A stretch of DNA of 64,000 bases from Echinostoma caproni (lineage: Eukaryota > Platyhelminthes > Trematoda > Plagiorchiida > Echinostomatidae): contig UZAN01040072.1 of assembly GCA_900618425.1 (NCBI GenBank), positions 11,675 through 75,674 of the forward strand, given 5' to 3'. The notes below the pieces were generated by a model. The model had not been told where the DNA came from and searched no databases. It saw nothing but the letters and a program-made list of their open reading frames with translations. Positions 13,001-28,000 of this stretch are shown here, one piece after another. Position 1 is the first letter of the stretch. The number at the start of each line of letters is the position of its first letter. A program made the position numbers and the translations under genes.

Positions 13001-16000
13001 AAAATTACTTTGGTTCGAACTGCTAACAACCGTTTAACCAGATTAAAATAAGACCTATTCAAACGCACTGTTCTTTGTTCTGAAATTTCGATTTTAATTG
13101 GATCTGAGAGATGATGTTTTTTGCCAAGGTTACCTGTGCAGTAATACGGGTCTTTCATGTTAAAATGAGGGAATTCACTAATTGAAATCTTCTGCTACCT
13201 TGATTATTCAGTTTCGGATTCAGGTGAGTGTGACTATCTAACAACATCTGTGTCGATTTGCGTCCCTTATGTTGTGTCGATGTTCATATATCTAACCATG
13301 TGAGGATATTTGGAAAGTGAGGAGATCATTTTTGTTCAAAAGAATAAATATATCTGGGTTGCTTGATTGACAGAACGTGTTAAGGTGGGCGGGGCGAACT
13401 CGGGTGATTGGTTCCGGTCTGTTTACAGAAAGCACCAAATTGGGGTTGAATAGTCGGTAATGACCTAGCAATAGTAGTAACTTGATTCTGAGCATGGCAA
13501 ACGTTACTCGGTATTCGAGTGATTTTGATTTTGTCCATTAGTCAGGATTTGCCGACAGCTCCGTTTCCCCTACCACCGTATAATCCGGAAAACTATTTCA
13601 ATGCCTAACATGAGTTCTTTGGTGCTTCCAAAGTTTCCTTTAAGTCAATAAACCTCGAAACACTCTTTGATTGCAACTTGGCAAACAAATGGCTCATTAT
13701 GCACAGTCAATATGACTGAAATCTACCAATGTTATCATGATTTGGACGATACAGTTAGAAAAGCCCTTAGATTGAAAGTCACCAAAAGATTTCACAGTAG
13801 ATAACTTCTTTTCTCCATCACCCCAACAGATAGAGCAGTTTCAAAGCTTGAATTTTCTGGATTTCCAGCATTAAACTAGAATGAGGCTTATGTTTATCGC
13901 TGCCATATTTTTAACATTGAAGAATATCCACAAGGTAAGTTGTTTTTGTACAATATTCCCTATGCATTACAAAATCCGTGATACGTATAATGTGTATTAC
14001 AATACATCTCAAATGAAGTGACTGCGTATTGGGAACATTAACTTTGCATGATCCGGAACAGATAGCGTGTGCCTACGAAATATGCCTTGGTGTGTGGCAT
14101 TAGGAATGTAGTTCCGCCGACGATTGGCACATGGTGTCACGAATCCCACTCAACGGAAACCAATCCTCTCTCTGTCTTGTGATACGAAGTTATTAGTAGT
14201 ATTCAACTAATGATGTAATAACTTATATAAAAACTTAAATGCGAGGTATCTGGATCAGGACAGTCGCCAAGACACTTCCAGGTAACCAACGTGGTTGTTC
14301 AATCGTTTTTATCGTCATATTCTTCTCCCCCGTGATCTGAAAAAAAATAAATGTATGTTTATTCTATGAGAGTGGTCCATATGTTTTGTACTCAGTTGTT
14401 TGCATAGAACGTGTGTAATAAGTAAAATTGTGCTAACCTGTGAGGCCGGCAATTGTGCAGTGTATGCTACCAATCCTTACTAACAATTTTGGACTGCGGA
14501 GTGATTTAGAGCCAATAAGGCGGTTTAGATTATGAACGGCGCAACAATTTGAGCCTGTTCCCTTTGCGTATACATAAAAATCAGTTTTACGCATGAAATC
14601 TATGTACCAAGAGTGTCGGGTACCATTTGAAAAATTACATTCCACGATCGGGTTGAGCATTAAAAGCTCCTCAATCGTTAAAGGACGAGTAGGTGAAATA
14701 GCTATGATAACCGCCAATGTAATATAACTATCGATCGTTATTCCTTTTGTATATAAAGCATGCTATAATAATAATACCTGCGTCAATGGTTCCACTGAAA
14801 GAGGTCTCTTATTACGAATGTCTGCTTCCCTAGCCCACTATTGAAAATAGTGCCTGTATCAAAAACCCGTCAAGTATTGACACAAAATTACAATCGAATG
14901 AAATATTTTCATTGTGAAATACCCGGATTTGGCATCGTTTCGTAGCTGATTCTCTCAAAGCCTAAGCAGTGTTAGATTCGTAACTTATCCTCCTCTACGG
15001 GTCCTACAATCACACGATTGATCAAGGTCATCCTTTGATTGGACGAAAGTCTCATTTGCAATAAACAATGTGAAGCTTGCCAACTGAAGCCAGGATCCAC
15101 ATCTTGTCCACAGTCGCGAGTCTCTAGCAAACCCAATGAAATGAAACTGAGTACAGCAGAGATGCACAAAATGATAATAAGAGAGTCAAAAACATATCGA
15201 GTCTGTAATCAGGAAGTCCCATGTCCGAATGCGTCATTCCAAATGCGCAAATCGTGGAAAAATGATTTAATCAGATCGCGAAGACAGGCATAGGGAATTT
15301 AATTGTTTCACGAAAGCAAAATGAATCGCTATGACCACAGGATATGTTGTGGTATCCTCATTAGATCACGCTTGGCTAAGGGTGACAGGATTTTGGGGAC
15401 AGGCAAACGTACACGGGGTAGTGGAATCAATCAATACGAACCGGCTGGGCATGGGGCAGGGAGCATAGCCACTTGACGAAGAGGAGGAGAAGGACAGTAA
15501 AACCCCGGCATGGCAGCGCGAGGATAGGCACGAACTAGGTCTGTTCACATAAATCAGGCTTGTAACGTCAAATAGCAGCTGCTTCAGCGAACCGTGGTCA
15601 ATGGCTACCATGCTAAAAGATAAAGAAATAAAACGGGTCCCTACGCTTGTCACATCCTTTGCAATCCAGTATGTCGGTCACAGCTTAGAAGGATGGGATG
15701 ATTTGGAAAGATGGAGCAATCAAGCTGAAAGTGCGTCGCCTAAGACGGAGCTCCGCTTTGTCCTAATTCACCATGCAACCACGTTGCTTGAAAGAGAAAC
15801 AGGTCACCTCTGTCACAGAAATAGACAGAATAAACACTGAAATAATGTTTGCTCAGTCAAGCACAGACACGAGGATCCCAGTCGATGATAGATTTGGACA
15901 AATGCAATTCTATCTTCCATCACACAGTGACAACTTTCTGTGTCCATGAACATTCAGGGATCAATAAAAATACGTAATGTGATGAATTGAGTGTGTAAAT

Positions 16001-19000
16001 GAGGCGTGAGCTGAAAATTGCGAAGCACTGGACAGCTTTTTCGATCTAGTTTGGTCTCATCGCAGAGCGAATTCATCGATCCAACTGGAGATCGAATTGC
16101 GGACCTAACAGGTAGAACACAAGCATACTACCCACTCGGCTACCGTACACCTGTCAGACCGTTTATAATTCCGAATGTACATAATATAGCACAACTCACC
16201 TTTGCCAGCCTGATGCGAGTATTGGTCCTCTCTTTTCGCAGCACTAGCCGCCACGGTTATGACTGGATTGCAAAACACAACTCGTTTATTTGATGACTGA
16301 TAATAATATACGATTTTATTTGTCCGTATGATATATTGTCGTGTAAATGAGCATTGAGCTGAAAATCTAGGAAGCACTAGACAGATGTTTCGACCCGGTT
16401 GAACCTCATCGGCAGTGCGAATTATTGACCCAACTGTTCCCGGGTTCGATTCTCAGTTAGATCGATGGATTCGCACTGCACGAAAGAGACCCAACCATAT
16501 CGAAATATCTGTCCAGGGCTTCCCAGCTTTTCAGCTGACGCCTCAGTTGCATGACGAATTCAATCACATGAACAAATGAAATCCTCCGTTAATTTCATAC
16601 AAAAAATGGGCCACATGCTAGTGTAAGCGGATATGATATTTGATAACTGAACAAAAACACCAATTGGCGATGGAGGTCACCAGCGAACCCGTGCTGTTAA
16701 ATGCAGTCAAATTAAACGGCTGATATTTCTGAAATAGGAAACCAAGATCTCGGTGGGTTATTTGAGCAAGACCAAATAAGGTGAAAATCAAATGTTTAGG
16801 ATCCATAAGTGATTCTGAGGAGCCAACTCGGCATCGAGTAAGACTGATGCCAGCCAGAACTATCAGTAGTGATATCTAAACTATCACGACACGCGACGTT
16901 CAATCCGATCGTATTGTGCAACATGAATGTGATCCATGGGTTCAAATGCCTGTTGACGAAGCAAATGTTCCAACCTGAGATTCGTTCTTTTGAATTACAA
17001 TGCCGATACAGCAGAATAGTGTCAGCAAAGAGAAAATCGGCTTGCAGGTGGAATATCCTTAACTTCATGATGACCATTCAAATGCGCTCAACAATGTTGT
17101 ATTTTACCCTAGTTAAGTAAATTCTAGGGTAGCCTTACATCCGCACTACTAGGCAGTGAATTTGAACAGATAAAGAACAACATACACACTCGCATGTTCA
17201 ATCTCGTCATCCTAAATTTTGACGATATAGAACCGGAAACAAGTGAGTATAATCTTCAGATATTTTGCCTTTGATCACACGGCGGTTGAAGTTGCTTACA
17301 TTTGTTCGCTTATAAGAAAATTTTGGCGGTTGTTCTCAATAAACCTAATTCAGATTTCTTATCGCCGCGGTAGTAAGATAATTGGAATAACATGTATGTC
17401 ATTCCGTTAGAAAACTAATCAAGGAATATGAGCGCTTAGTAAGCATCACTCCTAATCATATACTATAGGTTTGTAAACAACCAAAGGATGATGTTTGACG
17501 TCACACGGAAGTCTTGGAGTCGGTCACTAGGATCGAATAACCCCTGTATTGTTACAAATAAAACGTTATCACGCTTGACACAAGTCGTTTTTATGAGATG
17601 CCACACAGGAGCTGTAGATATCGTTTGCTTGCATACTCAGCCAGCCACGTGATTTTCAGCATCATTCGACGAAAGAGATTCTTTGGACACAACGTATAAC
17701 TTGGATATAAATGAACAGAATATTCTATACCTTTCACTTGCTCGTGCTCTACGTGTGATTTTCTATCTCCATAGATTCTTTAGTGACCATCTTCAGATGC
17801 ATTGTTCTTATCCGCTAATATGAAAGTGAACCCAGTGAAGAACGAGCTCACTGTTAACGGGAACCATGAGGCAATATTTATTGACAATATATTGAAAATT
17901 GGTTCTCGTAGCTCGGGTGAACTGAATTCCATTCCAACTGGGAATTCGTCTTGTATATAGCAAATGAAGCGTAAACTGAAAAGCTCGGAAACACTGGACA
18001 GCTGCTTCGAGAAGCCACCCGGTGGCGTAGTGGGCAGCACGCTTGCGTTCTGCCCATGACATCCCTGGTCGGATCACCAGTCGGGTCGATGGATTCGCAC
18101 TGCACGAAAGAGACCCAACCATGTCGAAACAGCTATACAGTGCTTCCGAGCCTTTCAGTTCACGCTTCATTTGCTATATACACGACGCATTCCCATTTGA
18201 AATGTTACCAAATTCTCTATTACCCACATGAATTCAATTTCGTCTGTTCGCCGAGCTTGGCAATTTGTTTGCAAACGTTTCATAACCAGCCATCATCAGT
18301 GCTTGTGAAGTGGCGGTGATCTGCTTGTATCCGTTCTTTTATGTATGTTTTTTCTCTCCACCGACTATTTTTGTCCGTTGTTCTCACTGTGCTCGACTCG
18401 GTTTTTACCAGTTCAAAGGAACGGGTACAAACAGAACGCCGCCACTTCACAAGCACTGATGATATCACCTCGGCTGGTGATGAAACGTTTGCAAACAAAT
18501 TGCCAAGCTCGGCGGACAGACGATATGTACTGCCGTATCCATTGTTTCCTATAGATGTCAAATGGAAAAGTGTGAAATTAAGAGGAAATTTACCATTCAT
18601 TCTGACAAGTTGTATATAAAAGCTAAAACGCTGCATACACTGTACCAAGCGGAAAACCGGTTAAAGAACAAACATGGATAGGTTGGAGTCAAAAAAACCA
18701 GTGTATGTGTCCGGCCAGAGTTGGAATCCAACCATCACCTAAGTGGCAATGTGCCAGTAACACATTCAGGTGAAAGCAAGCCGCTATTGGCGTTTTGCCA
18801 GCGTGCATTTGATCACCTGAAAACAATACTATGTAGCAAAGTAAAATGTCTTTTGAACTGAAAACACAGCCAGATGATGGTTTCCATAATATGTAGAGAA
18901 ACATTGATGCGGAACACGTGTTAATCATTCTGATGATGATCTAAGGCAACATGGACAATCTTGTAACCTCAGTGTATATGAGTGCATATAAAGTGGTGTG

Positions 19001-22000
19001 ATTCATGAACATGCAGGGCAAATCGGCAATTCCAAACTCGTGTATCCCTCCTTATTCAGTTTCGGAACCAGGTGAGTGAGATTATAACAATTTCGTTGTC
19101 ACGTAATGTCCTGTGTCTTCTCCGATATTCTGGAATCGTTACATGCATACATATATGTAGAATGCAAGGCGATGAATCCTTTGATCAGGGAAAGTAAATC
19201 ATCTAATGGAATCAATATAATTCTTTTTTTAAATGCAATACAACATGAACGGTTGTCTCTCTTTTATTCAATTTATTTAATAATAAGATAATGCTGATAG
19301 CCATCACAAAAATATTAGCTGGAGGGTGAAACTGCCACAGATTGCAACACAATCATTTATCAGTCAAACAAATATTGTAGCAAAGATTTCAGCGACAGTT
19401 AGAGGTGTATTCCAAAGATTCATCTAAAGTGAAAAATAAGGTACTCAACGTGTTTACTTCAATGATTATCCAACCCATACGGTAGCGAAAACGGTCCACC
19501 TCTGATAAACAATTTTGTCGGTTTTTTCGCCTTGTGTCGCATTATTGCAAATGTAGTTTAGGATACAATGATACTGACAAACCTATGGGAAATTCCTTAG
19601 CGACCAAGATGTATGTTTTCGACGTTCTATTTGATTCCACCGGTTTTAGCCGTCGACGGAATTCATTGACAAATTGTAGTGTCTACGCAGAAATAGAATA
19701 TGTTATTCGTGCCATGTCTTTGAACGGGCTAAATAAATTAAGCCTTTATGATGATAATGCCATAAGATCTAACCTATACGTTTGGTGACCAAGGAGAATT
19801 TTCCGAAATATCAATGCATTAGCGTCGCACTTGTACATAGTAATTTTTATGAGTGGAGTCCACTAGGTTCCGACTTTGTACACTGAAATGGGGCTTATTT
19901 GTGTTACTACATTGTTTTTCCACTGAAGTCGACCCATGCAGTAAGTTACGATGGTACAATGTTTCTTTCGTCGCAAAATATATGCTACTAGATATCAAGC
20001 TATTGATAATTTGTAACTATCATACCGAATGCGCAGTGTCACAAATCAACCTACTTCAATGTCTTCTGATGTGGCATGAGTGCGGATTACGTTTGTCTCA
20101 TTACATTGGTATAACTAGCGGAACTCTTTTTCCCATATAATCTGTGCCTCCATAAAGAACCTATCCTAGTTCATGGTGTCAATAGATGCAGCTAGCATCA
20201 AATATGCCATTACATACCTGTTGGTTATATTAAATGATATATAGCTAATGAAAATCAACAGACATTTGTAACATGTCCAAAAATTAGGCCTTTTTCTACC
20301 TTTAAACCACGCCTGCAGGTTTTTAGAATGAGTAGTATACGCATAAATAAACAACTTTCCCAGAAGCACCTGACCGGTTTCACGGTCCTTGCCGCTCTTT
20401 AGTTATGCGTATCGTCCAATCTTTTGCCTGGACATTCTTATAATTCAACATCTGATATACATTTTTGTTCAGTCATTCACATACTACTGATTATAAAAAC
20501 ATTGAAAATCGACCCTAGGAACTAGTTGACTAAGGTTAGACGCATTTAATCCATAACATATGATACAGAATCTACGTGATGATTTTTCGAAACTTTTTCA
20601 TCTCAAATCTAATTCCCGAGCTTCTAAAGAGTTTTGCTTTGCATACCACTTTAAAATAGATTTCATAATTCGGTTGTTCTCCGTGCTACTGCTGGAGTGT
20701 GACTAATCTCGAATAGACTCAGTACGATTGTAGTTAGTACAGTAGAACTCAATTCAGTATTAAATACATACCACATATCCCTTAGTCTACTTGCGTAGGA
20801 TGTATGTTTGCATTTTCTAAGTCCAATATTTTCCACCACCTGACCTATTATACTTCTTCAAGTTGATCCTACTTCGTTGTCACGATGGTATTCAAGTTTG
20901 ACAAATTCCAATTTGATGAGCCTCGTCCACATTTTAACAGATTTGCTACATCTTCTTCCGTCTCCAAATTCATTGTATTGCTGTAATTTATCAGGACGAT
21001 GTGGATGCTTTTATCCTTTTCACATAAGCGATAACATTCTTCACAGTAAACGCAGAGTTCTCCATCGATAGATTATGTGGTAGTTTCTGCAATGGCATCT
21101 GCATGTAACGGAAACAAGTCGGTCGCTTCCACGAAAGTGAAATGGTTTATATATTCGTTCAAGAGAGCGTTTGTATTTCATTCTCACATGAACATCCACC
21201 ACAGAGATGTGTTAAACGCCAAAAGGAATCGATTTCTGCCAGAGAGAAGCATTTGCTAAATGACTGAAAAACGTTGTCATGACACTGAACCCAAGGTCCA
21301 GGGCATTCATTCCAAAGGTTCGTTCTGCTGACATTAAGCAACGCAGTGAACAATCCACAACCTGAACGATTGAGCCGCAGAGCCTGCTTAAAGATCAGAC
21401 TTCTTCTTTTATATACGAGCGAAAATACGATGGAGGACAAACTAAAAGCCTGACATTCGAGTCACGTTTGAGACTACCGTAGGTAATCAACTAGGGTATT
21501 ATCAGTTACTTCATGCGCACAGTTTGTTCATTATTCCTCGACGTTTTCTTCCTTAGCTGAAGATCCAGGTGAGTATGATCCCCAAATACGATTTATTTCA
21601 ATCCCCTTGAGCAATCTATTTCAAAATAAAAGTCATAACCTTTACGGCCTCTCCCTCTCAGCTTAGTAATGTTATTTCATCTTTATTCTTTTACTGCAAA
21701 GCTACATGGAAGAACAAACCTCGGAAACTTGACTTTGATTGTTGATAGCCGAATGCGTCCACAGGAGAGTAGTACACCGGTAATCGCCGATATGAAAAGG
21801 GGTGCTAAGATCTGAACCTCAGGAAAATCCTAACAAACTCGATGGAACAAATTGGTTACCAGTGAAGCCGTTTAGTCTAGGGTTGACCAAAAGGGAAACA
21901 ATGTGGTAATGTCTATAGAACGCAAACTGCAGTGGCGAGGTAATAGCCCGTCAATGGTTCATTCCGTCATGTTAATTCACTGCCAAAATCTAAGGGTGAA

Positions 22001-25000
22001 TGGAACACGTGGTGTATGAAATCTTTGCGGAAACACCTGCACTTGCAGTAAGCCAAAACTCTTAGCACCTACACACATATATACACACGATGGAGCAGGA
22101 GAAATTCGCAAACATCCGTTTTGGTTTCTAATTTGGATCATTCGGCATTCCTAGCCTAGGCAGGTTGTTGCATTTTTCTTTCCATTGAGACCACCTCCGG
22201 ATCGTTTCCGTCACACACATTTTAGACATCCAGTGTGTTACCTAGTTTAGCTGATCCCATTATCAGTTTTATCATCAACAAAGTCAATGCATGATACGAT
22301 TTGCACAATACCAAGTTCTTGATGAGCACGCGATCGAGGCTTCAGAGGAGCCACTGTGAACACCACATAAAACTGCCCAAAAGCAGTTCCAGATAGCGAC
22401 TCACTTTCTCTTAGCCTTCTAGAGACTTCTAGAGATTCGTTTCCCATACCGATGTTTTATTTGTGTCGCATATGCATACTGACTGCCCAATCGATCAACA
22501 CGGGAGAGTGTTCCATCGTTCGACGAGAAACTGCAGCTCGATGAAGCACATATTTGCAGTCATATATCACTTGAGGATCGATAATGTGAAAAGGAGACAT
22601 GACAAATTTCGTGTTCGACTGGATGCTCGCCATCACCACTACCATATTCATGATCATGATCCTTATCAGCATCATCATTGCCATCATTACTCACGTCATC
22701 ATCATGAACCGAATAATTGATGCGATGAACCACCAAGCAATTGCTCTTGAGATCGATTTTAAACAAAAATCCAACATGCCAAAAGATTTTACCGAAGACT
22801 TTTGCATGTTGAAATCCTGTAAAAATAGAAAACGGATATTTCCAAGTCATTGCCATATTTTTTCCCTGTAGAATACCCATGGAGTAAGTTGTTTTGTTCC
22901 GCACATAATACGCACTGTAAAACGCAAAACAGATGTCAGACGACGTATGTACAGTATCACTTATAACACCTATTCCTTGTATTTCAACAAGTATTCAATC
23001 TAGATTGAAACCATCAATAGTGTGTTAGTGAACTGAAAATCAATCCTACCTATCTACGTATGTCTTGTGCTTTTGAAAGAATCTATCTCCAGTACAGAAG
23101 TAGCACTAATGAAAATGTCACCAATGATGTCGCTACAACCCAGTGATCGATTGTCAACATGGGGTTGATGATGAGAGTCGAATTAATAATTTAGATGCAT
23201 CGCGTTAAACGCCCAAATGTGGCCTCGAACCTGGCATTATATTATTTTAAGCATGAGGACATCCAGCAAATCCATTTATACGAGGATACTTCGCGCACAT
23301 CTGACTTCGCATTCTGAATCACTACACCACTTAAGAACAGCATATTAGATTTTCCTATCCAAACGGGATTACTAAAAGTGCATATGAAAAGAAATTCTAA
23401 TCATAGAAGCGGACAATCCATTCACTGATCTAATTTTCAGTGTTCACATTCTCACTTCTTAACTCAGCGGGAAGGATTTGAGAGCATAAGGTACCTCGGG
23501 AGCTTGATCGCAGCTGGTGATGGTTTTGCGAGAGCTAACCTGCGACACCCGTGGCGCCGCCATGACATCCAACTATCCGTTAAGGGAAGGGTGTACAACG
23601 CCGTGGTTCGTGGCGTTCTACTTTACGTTTGCGAGATCTTGTCCCTAAGCTAACGGACTTTCTGTATTCAACCACCGATGCTTCCAAAACATTGCTCGCA
23701 TCCGGTAGGACATCGGGTAAGCAATTACGAGGTCAGTCGTTGCATGTTGGGCGTGGATCGTCGTCTTCTAACAGAAGTAATCGCTCTGCACCGCTTCCGA
23801 TGGCTTTGTCACACTTTGCGTGTGCCTGCCCATCGAATAGCTTTCCGTGCTCTCTTCTTACGGGCCGGGCAAGGCTGGTAGGAGCGTCGCAACGGTCAGA
23901 TCATGAAATAGAGTAGGGTTCTGAAGAAGCTGGCTTCAGCTTTGGCTTCGATTGGTGCAGCCCGTATTCCATGTTGGGGTCCAAGGGACGAGGATCGTCG
24001 TTGTTTAGAGACACTTAGATATATGTCCCACAATAGAAGTCAGTGGCGCAAATGCTGCATGGTCAGCCTAACAAAATCCCGTGTCCCATAAAAAAAACAA
24101 CAAACAAAAAGAATATCAAAAATGTACGGTGAAACACACAAACACTTTATCATCCTAGCTATCTACCATTTCCCCGTGTTTAACCGTTTCAGCTTCTTTC
24201 CACTTTGTTCTGTATTCCAATTCGTCTACCCCTTATTATTATTATTGTTATAATTGTTGTGGCGTTGGCATCATCTTTGTTTATAAGCCGGTGTTATATA
24301 TATATATGTTCATTATTCGAATGGTGAATTATCGCATCTAACCATCAAATTTTAAACCTGGGAGACATAGGTACCACGCAGATGATGCATATAAACGCTG
24401 AACGTTATGAGAGAAACGAGTTTAGCTGTTGCGGTAATAACTACGAAAAAGTGATGAATATTCAGTTTCTAACCGGCTCGTTGTATTCCCGATTGATTGG
24501 ATAGTTCGCTTGATCGTGGGTTAAATAAAACAAATAAATGTCTCTTTACTTCCTCTTTTATTTATTGAATGTACAACATTCAGGAAGGGGGCCACAGCCA
24601 TATAAAAGGTACCTGAGAAGACAGGCGACGATGGAGCGGGACCCCCAGATCAAACGTTGGTGACCTAACCACTTGGCCACCACCGTCAAACCTAACAGTC
24701 TGCGTACATAAAACACCCTCGTTGGCTTCGAACAGCCAGTATGATTTGACTGGCCACACCTCTAACGTTGATCTAATTAGACCTTGGGGAATATGGTTTT
24801 GATGTACCTCGATTCTCAACCGAACTGGGGGTTGTCGTCAGCAGCTCGAAGGAATGCAGCATAAAAGACAGCAGAAGTGGTACGTGACAAATTGTATAAT
24901 GTAGAATAAACAACTCAGAGCACATATCTATGCTAGAAGGTAAAGGACCACGAGCGTAAACTCACGAGAGTGAGTTCTATAAGATTAAAACATTGCTCAG

Positions 25001-28000
25001 TCCGGTCAACCGATGAAGTGAACAATGCTAATACATCAAAATCCTATCCGTTCACTATTTGTAGATGAAGACAAAAGAGACAGATATCACAGAACATTTG
25101 TCCTGCCCGTTATTCCACTGACTATGAGAAGTGATTACATTGACATGCAAGGAGTGGATTAACTGCGTCGAACAAAACGATTTGCAGCTGATAATGTCAA
25201 TTTACCACAAAAGCTAAGTAAGAACGTCAAAAGTCATATAATCTGAAAGTTGCTACTGGATTATCGACAATTTGAACAGCATTTTGGTCAACAATATTTA
25301 ACGATCTCTTCCGTTCAGCTCCAGAAACAGGTGAGTACGATGTTAAAATTCCGATATTTTCAATCATACTGTTGAATTCATTTACGAAGTATCATAACCT
25401 TTTAGTTCAATACACGTTTTGTAACTGTATTTGGCATGTCTGACTAACCGTCGTTGTAATTTTCATAAATCAATTTCAGTTCAGTCGTCACAACCGATCA
25501 TTGTGCTTGTTCGGTTGCTTTCCCTTGGCAGCCGAATTTCGGTGTAAGAGTAAGGTGGAAGGGAATTTTCAAGTGCTGCAATCATAGTAGGGGTGAAATT
25601 TCTGAACTGTTGGTGACTATGGTTGCACGAAAATCGCGTTCATGTACAGGGGTGAGTTTTTACATTAATGAGCAACATTACCAAGGGTATACACAATCAT
25701 CGTTTAGGCTGATGTCGATGTTTGCATTCAGGAAGATTGTGTTATCAGGCATCTTGTGTTTGGTTTACATAGCTTCATATCAGGTTTTGTATATTTTAAC
25801 CTACCTCGGCAAACAACACACGCAACGGCGATCTACATGGTGACGCGTAACACATGCGCAATCAGTGCAACATTTGAAGGGCAACCGCTTAGTTCAGTGA
25901 GTGACGCCGAACACATTGAACGTTTTGGCCTAATCGTAGTATCACTTATCCGGTTATAAAAAGTACCACCAGCTAACTCGGTGCAGAATACATGTGACCC
26001 TCCACAAACGGGCGCACGATGCTCTCGGGCAGTGAATGTCTCAAGTTGTCAAGTTCTGTATGCTTGCTGACATTCTACGTGGTGCACCCGCTAGGCGAGA
26101 TATAGCTGCGCTGAGAGCAAAATTTGTTCCTTTTCTCAATTGATTCCTCTATTAGGAGTAGATTTGGGAGCTGAACCAACCAAATTTCGTGGCGTCCTGT
26201 TACACAATGATGGTTCAAAACACTTGCCAAACTTGGCTACAATAACATTCAACTGATCACAGAAGCTTGCAAATCTCCAAGATCTTCACTGAGCGGTTCA
26301 GTGTCGTCAAAATCTTCCAGATCAAGCAGTCTACCATTTGGAAGTAAATCAGTGCCCATATCCTTCAGCGAGAACGAGACTGTATTCAGAACCTAATTTA
26401 TGATGAGTTATACTATAAATAGGAGAGAAAGAGCACTCCTTCGGAACACTGATTTCCTTGGTGAACATGGAAGAATGGTGTCGGAAACTTAGTGGTTGAT
26501 TCAGCCGAACGCTACTTTGAGGCAAAAGATGAAATGCTAGGTCCGTGAGAAATACGTCTACGATACAGCTGTTTTAGAAGAGTGAAAATGTGGTCAATGA
26601 AGACGCGGCTGGGACAGACAGGTTCACATGATTGCACCGTTCAACTACGGCAGACAGCTGACAAAAACGTTTTCATCAAGCGTTGATTGAATTCGTTCCT
26701 CCTTAAGTTTCTTTTGCAATGAGACCTATAACGTTTCTTGCAGACCGGTAAGATGACCTACACAAAGCATTCAGATACATTGAACCATTTTTTTCGAGAA
26801 CTCCAAAACCAAGGCTAAACATCCATAATTGAAGACCTAGAGGGACACGTGGCCTGGGTTGTAAGCCTTTTACTCTCGGGGACAAATCGTTTCGTGTTAA
26901 ATGTCCGTTACATTCAAATGACTGATTTCGACTGTCAGTAGTTGCTCACATGAGGTTGGGGTCAACAGGTCCAATAGCGATGGGTGCAGTGAACATTGGT
27001 CTCAAACTGTTCAGCATACGGCTCGAGACGTAATTAGTTTGAGAATATTAATAAAAGCGCTCATAACCGCATTTCTTTCATCGTTCTTCATTTTGCTACG
27101 CATTACTTCCCGCGATGTTTCCGCAGGCTCTTGATGAGCTGAAGTAAAAAGGGTCGATGCACTGTGTCAAATTTTGCATCAGGTTTAAAGGTTCTGCCGG
27201 GTGTATAGCAAAGAAGCCGAGGTCGGGAAGATCCATCCTTTGTGCGCGCCAGAATTCAACCTCGTCTTGACAGAAATTTGGATGGTTTCCTTTATACGCG
27301 TTCAGTTTTCATGGTATCCTTCGCTTGCCTTTTGACCGTCCTTTTTACAGGAATAGAGAGAATTTAGGTGAAAACAAATCATCATCCTTGTTTAAAGTTT
27401 GACCAGTGGAAATGACAGTATTCAGTGGATTGCCGCCAGCGGTATCTGATGTCGATATGGTCGGTTTGGATCCATGTGGAGAGTTATGGGGTTTCCGTGT
27501 GACATAGCGTTGTTTCTCTCTGGTGTCTGAGAGGACCAATCCGGATTATGTTAAGAGTCAAAGTTGTGAAAGGTGTTCTATATCGTCACTGCTAGAGGCC
27601 TAGACCCGGTTCTGATCCCTCCATCAGTACCACCCTGGTACTGGTTTTCATCCACCACTACCGATTGGGGCAGTTGAAAAAGATAGATGTAAAATTTATC
27701 CTTTATTTCGGGCGCAATGCGTTTAGCTAGTGCCTATACGGCCAGGAAAACTAATCCATGGCGGTTGGTTCTATAGAGGTCGAACCACACGGAAAAGTCG
27801 ACATGCAGAGCGTGAAGTCCGGAACTTATTGTAATTCAGTTATGAAGAGAGCCCTCAGTCGCGATAGATATCCTAATCCCTATACAGTTATCACCGAGGA
27901 ATTGAACTCCAACGTCTGACCCACAACGCATTACGACTTAGGACAAAAGTGGAAGTGTGACCGAAGCAACCGTGGGAGCATCTAGAGACCTGTTGCACGA

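Larger units (their letters stand above)
13935..17230 (+). other. Intron 10-11 with several SINE copies
   Basis: An intron of 3.3 kb. It contains a GC-richer stretch around 15365-15850, which may be old transposon sequence, and at least three SINE-derived segments between 15985 and 16562. I see no exon-like segment with matching phase and no conserved protein. Confidence 0.5.

Noticed and set aside
13881..13934. ATG with hydrophobic codons (M-R-L-M-F-I-A-A-I-F-L) leading into exon 10
   Set aside because: The same phase conflict as at 54051, and the stretch overlaps the acceptor tract shared with other A exons that have no ATG.
22463..22871. Overlapping frames: His-rich, and Ile/Met-rich transmembrane-like
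   Set aside because: They derive from a CAT/ATC-rich stretch between 22630 and 22710, are open in several frames at once, and lie in intron 14-15.
24868..24879. 12 bp segment acagcagaagtg with a gtacgt donor
   Set aside because: The acceptor is preceded by purines, and the site lies at the edge of a SINE; a chance match is more likely.
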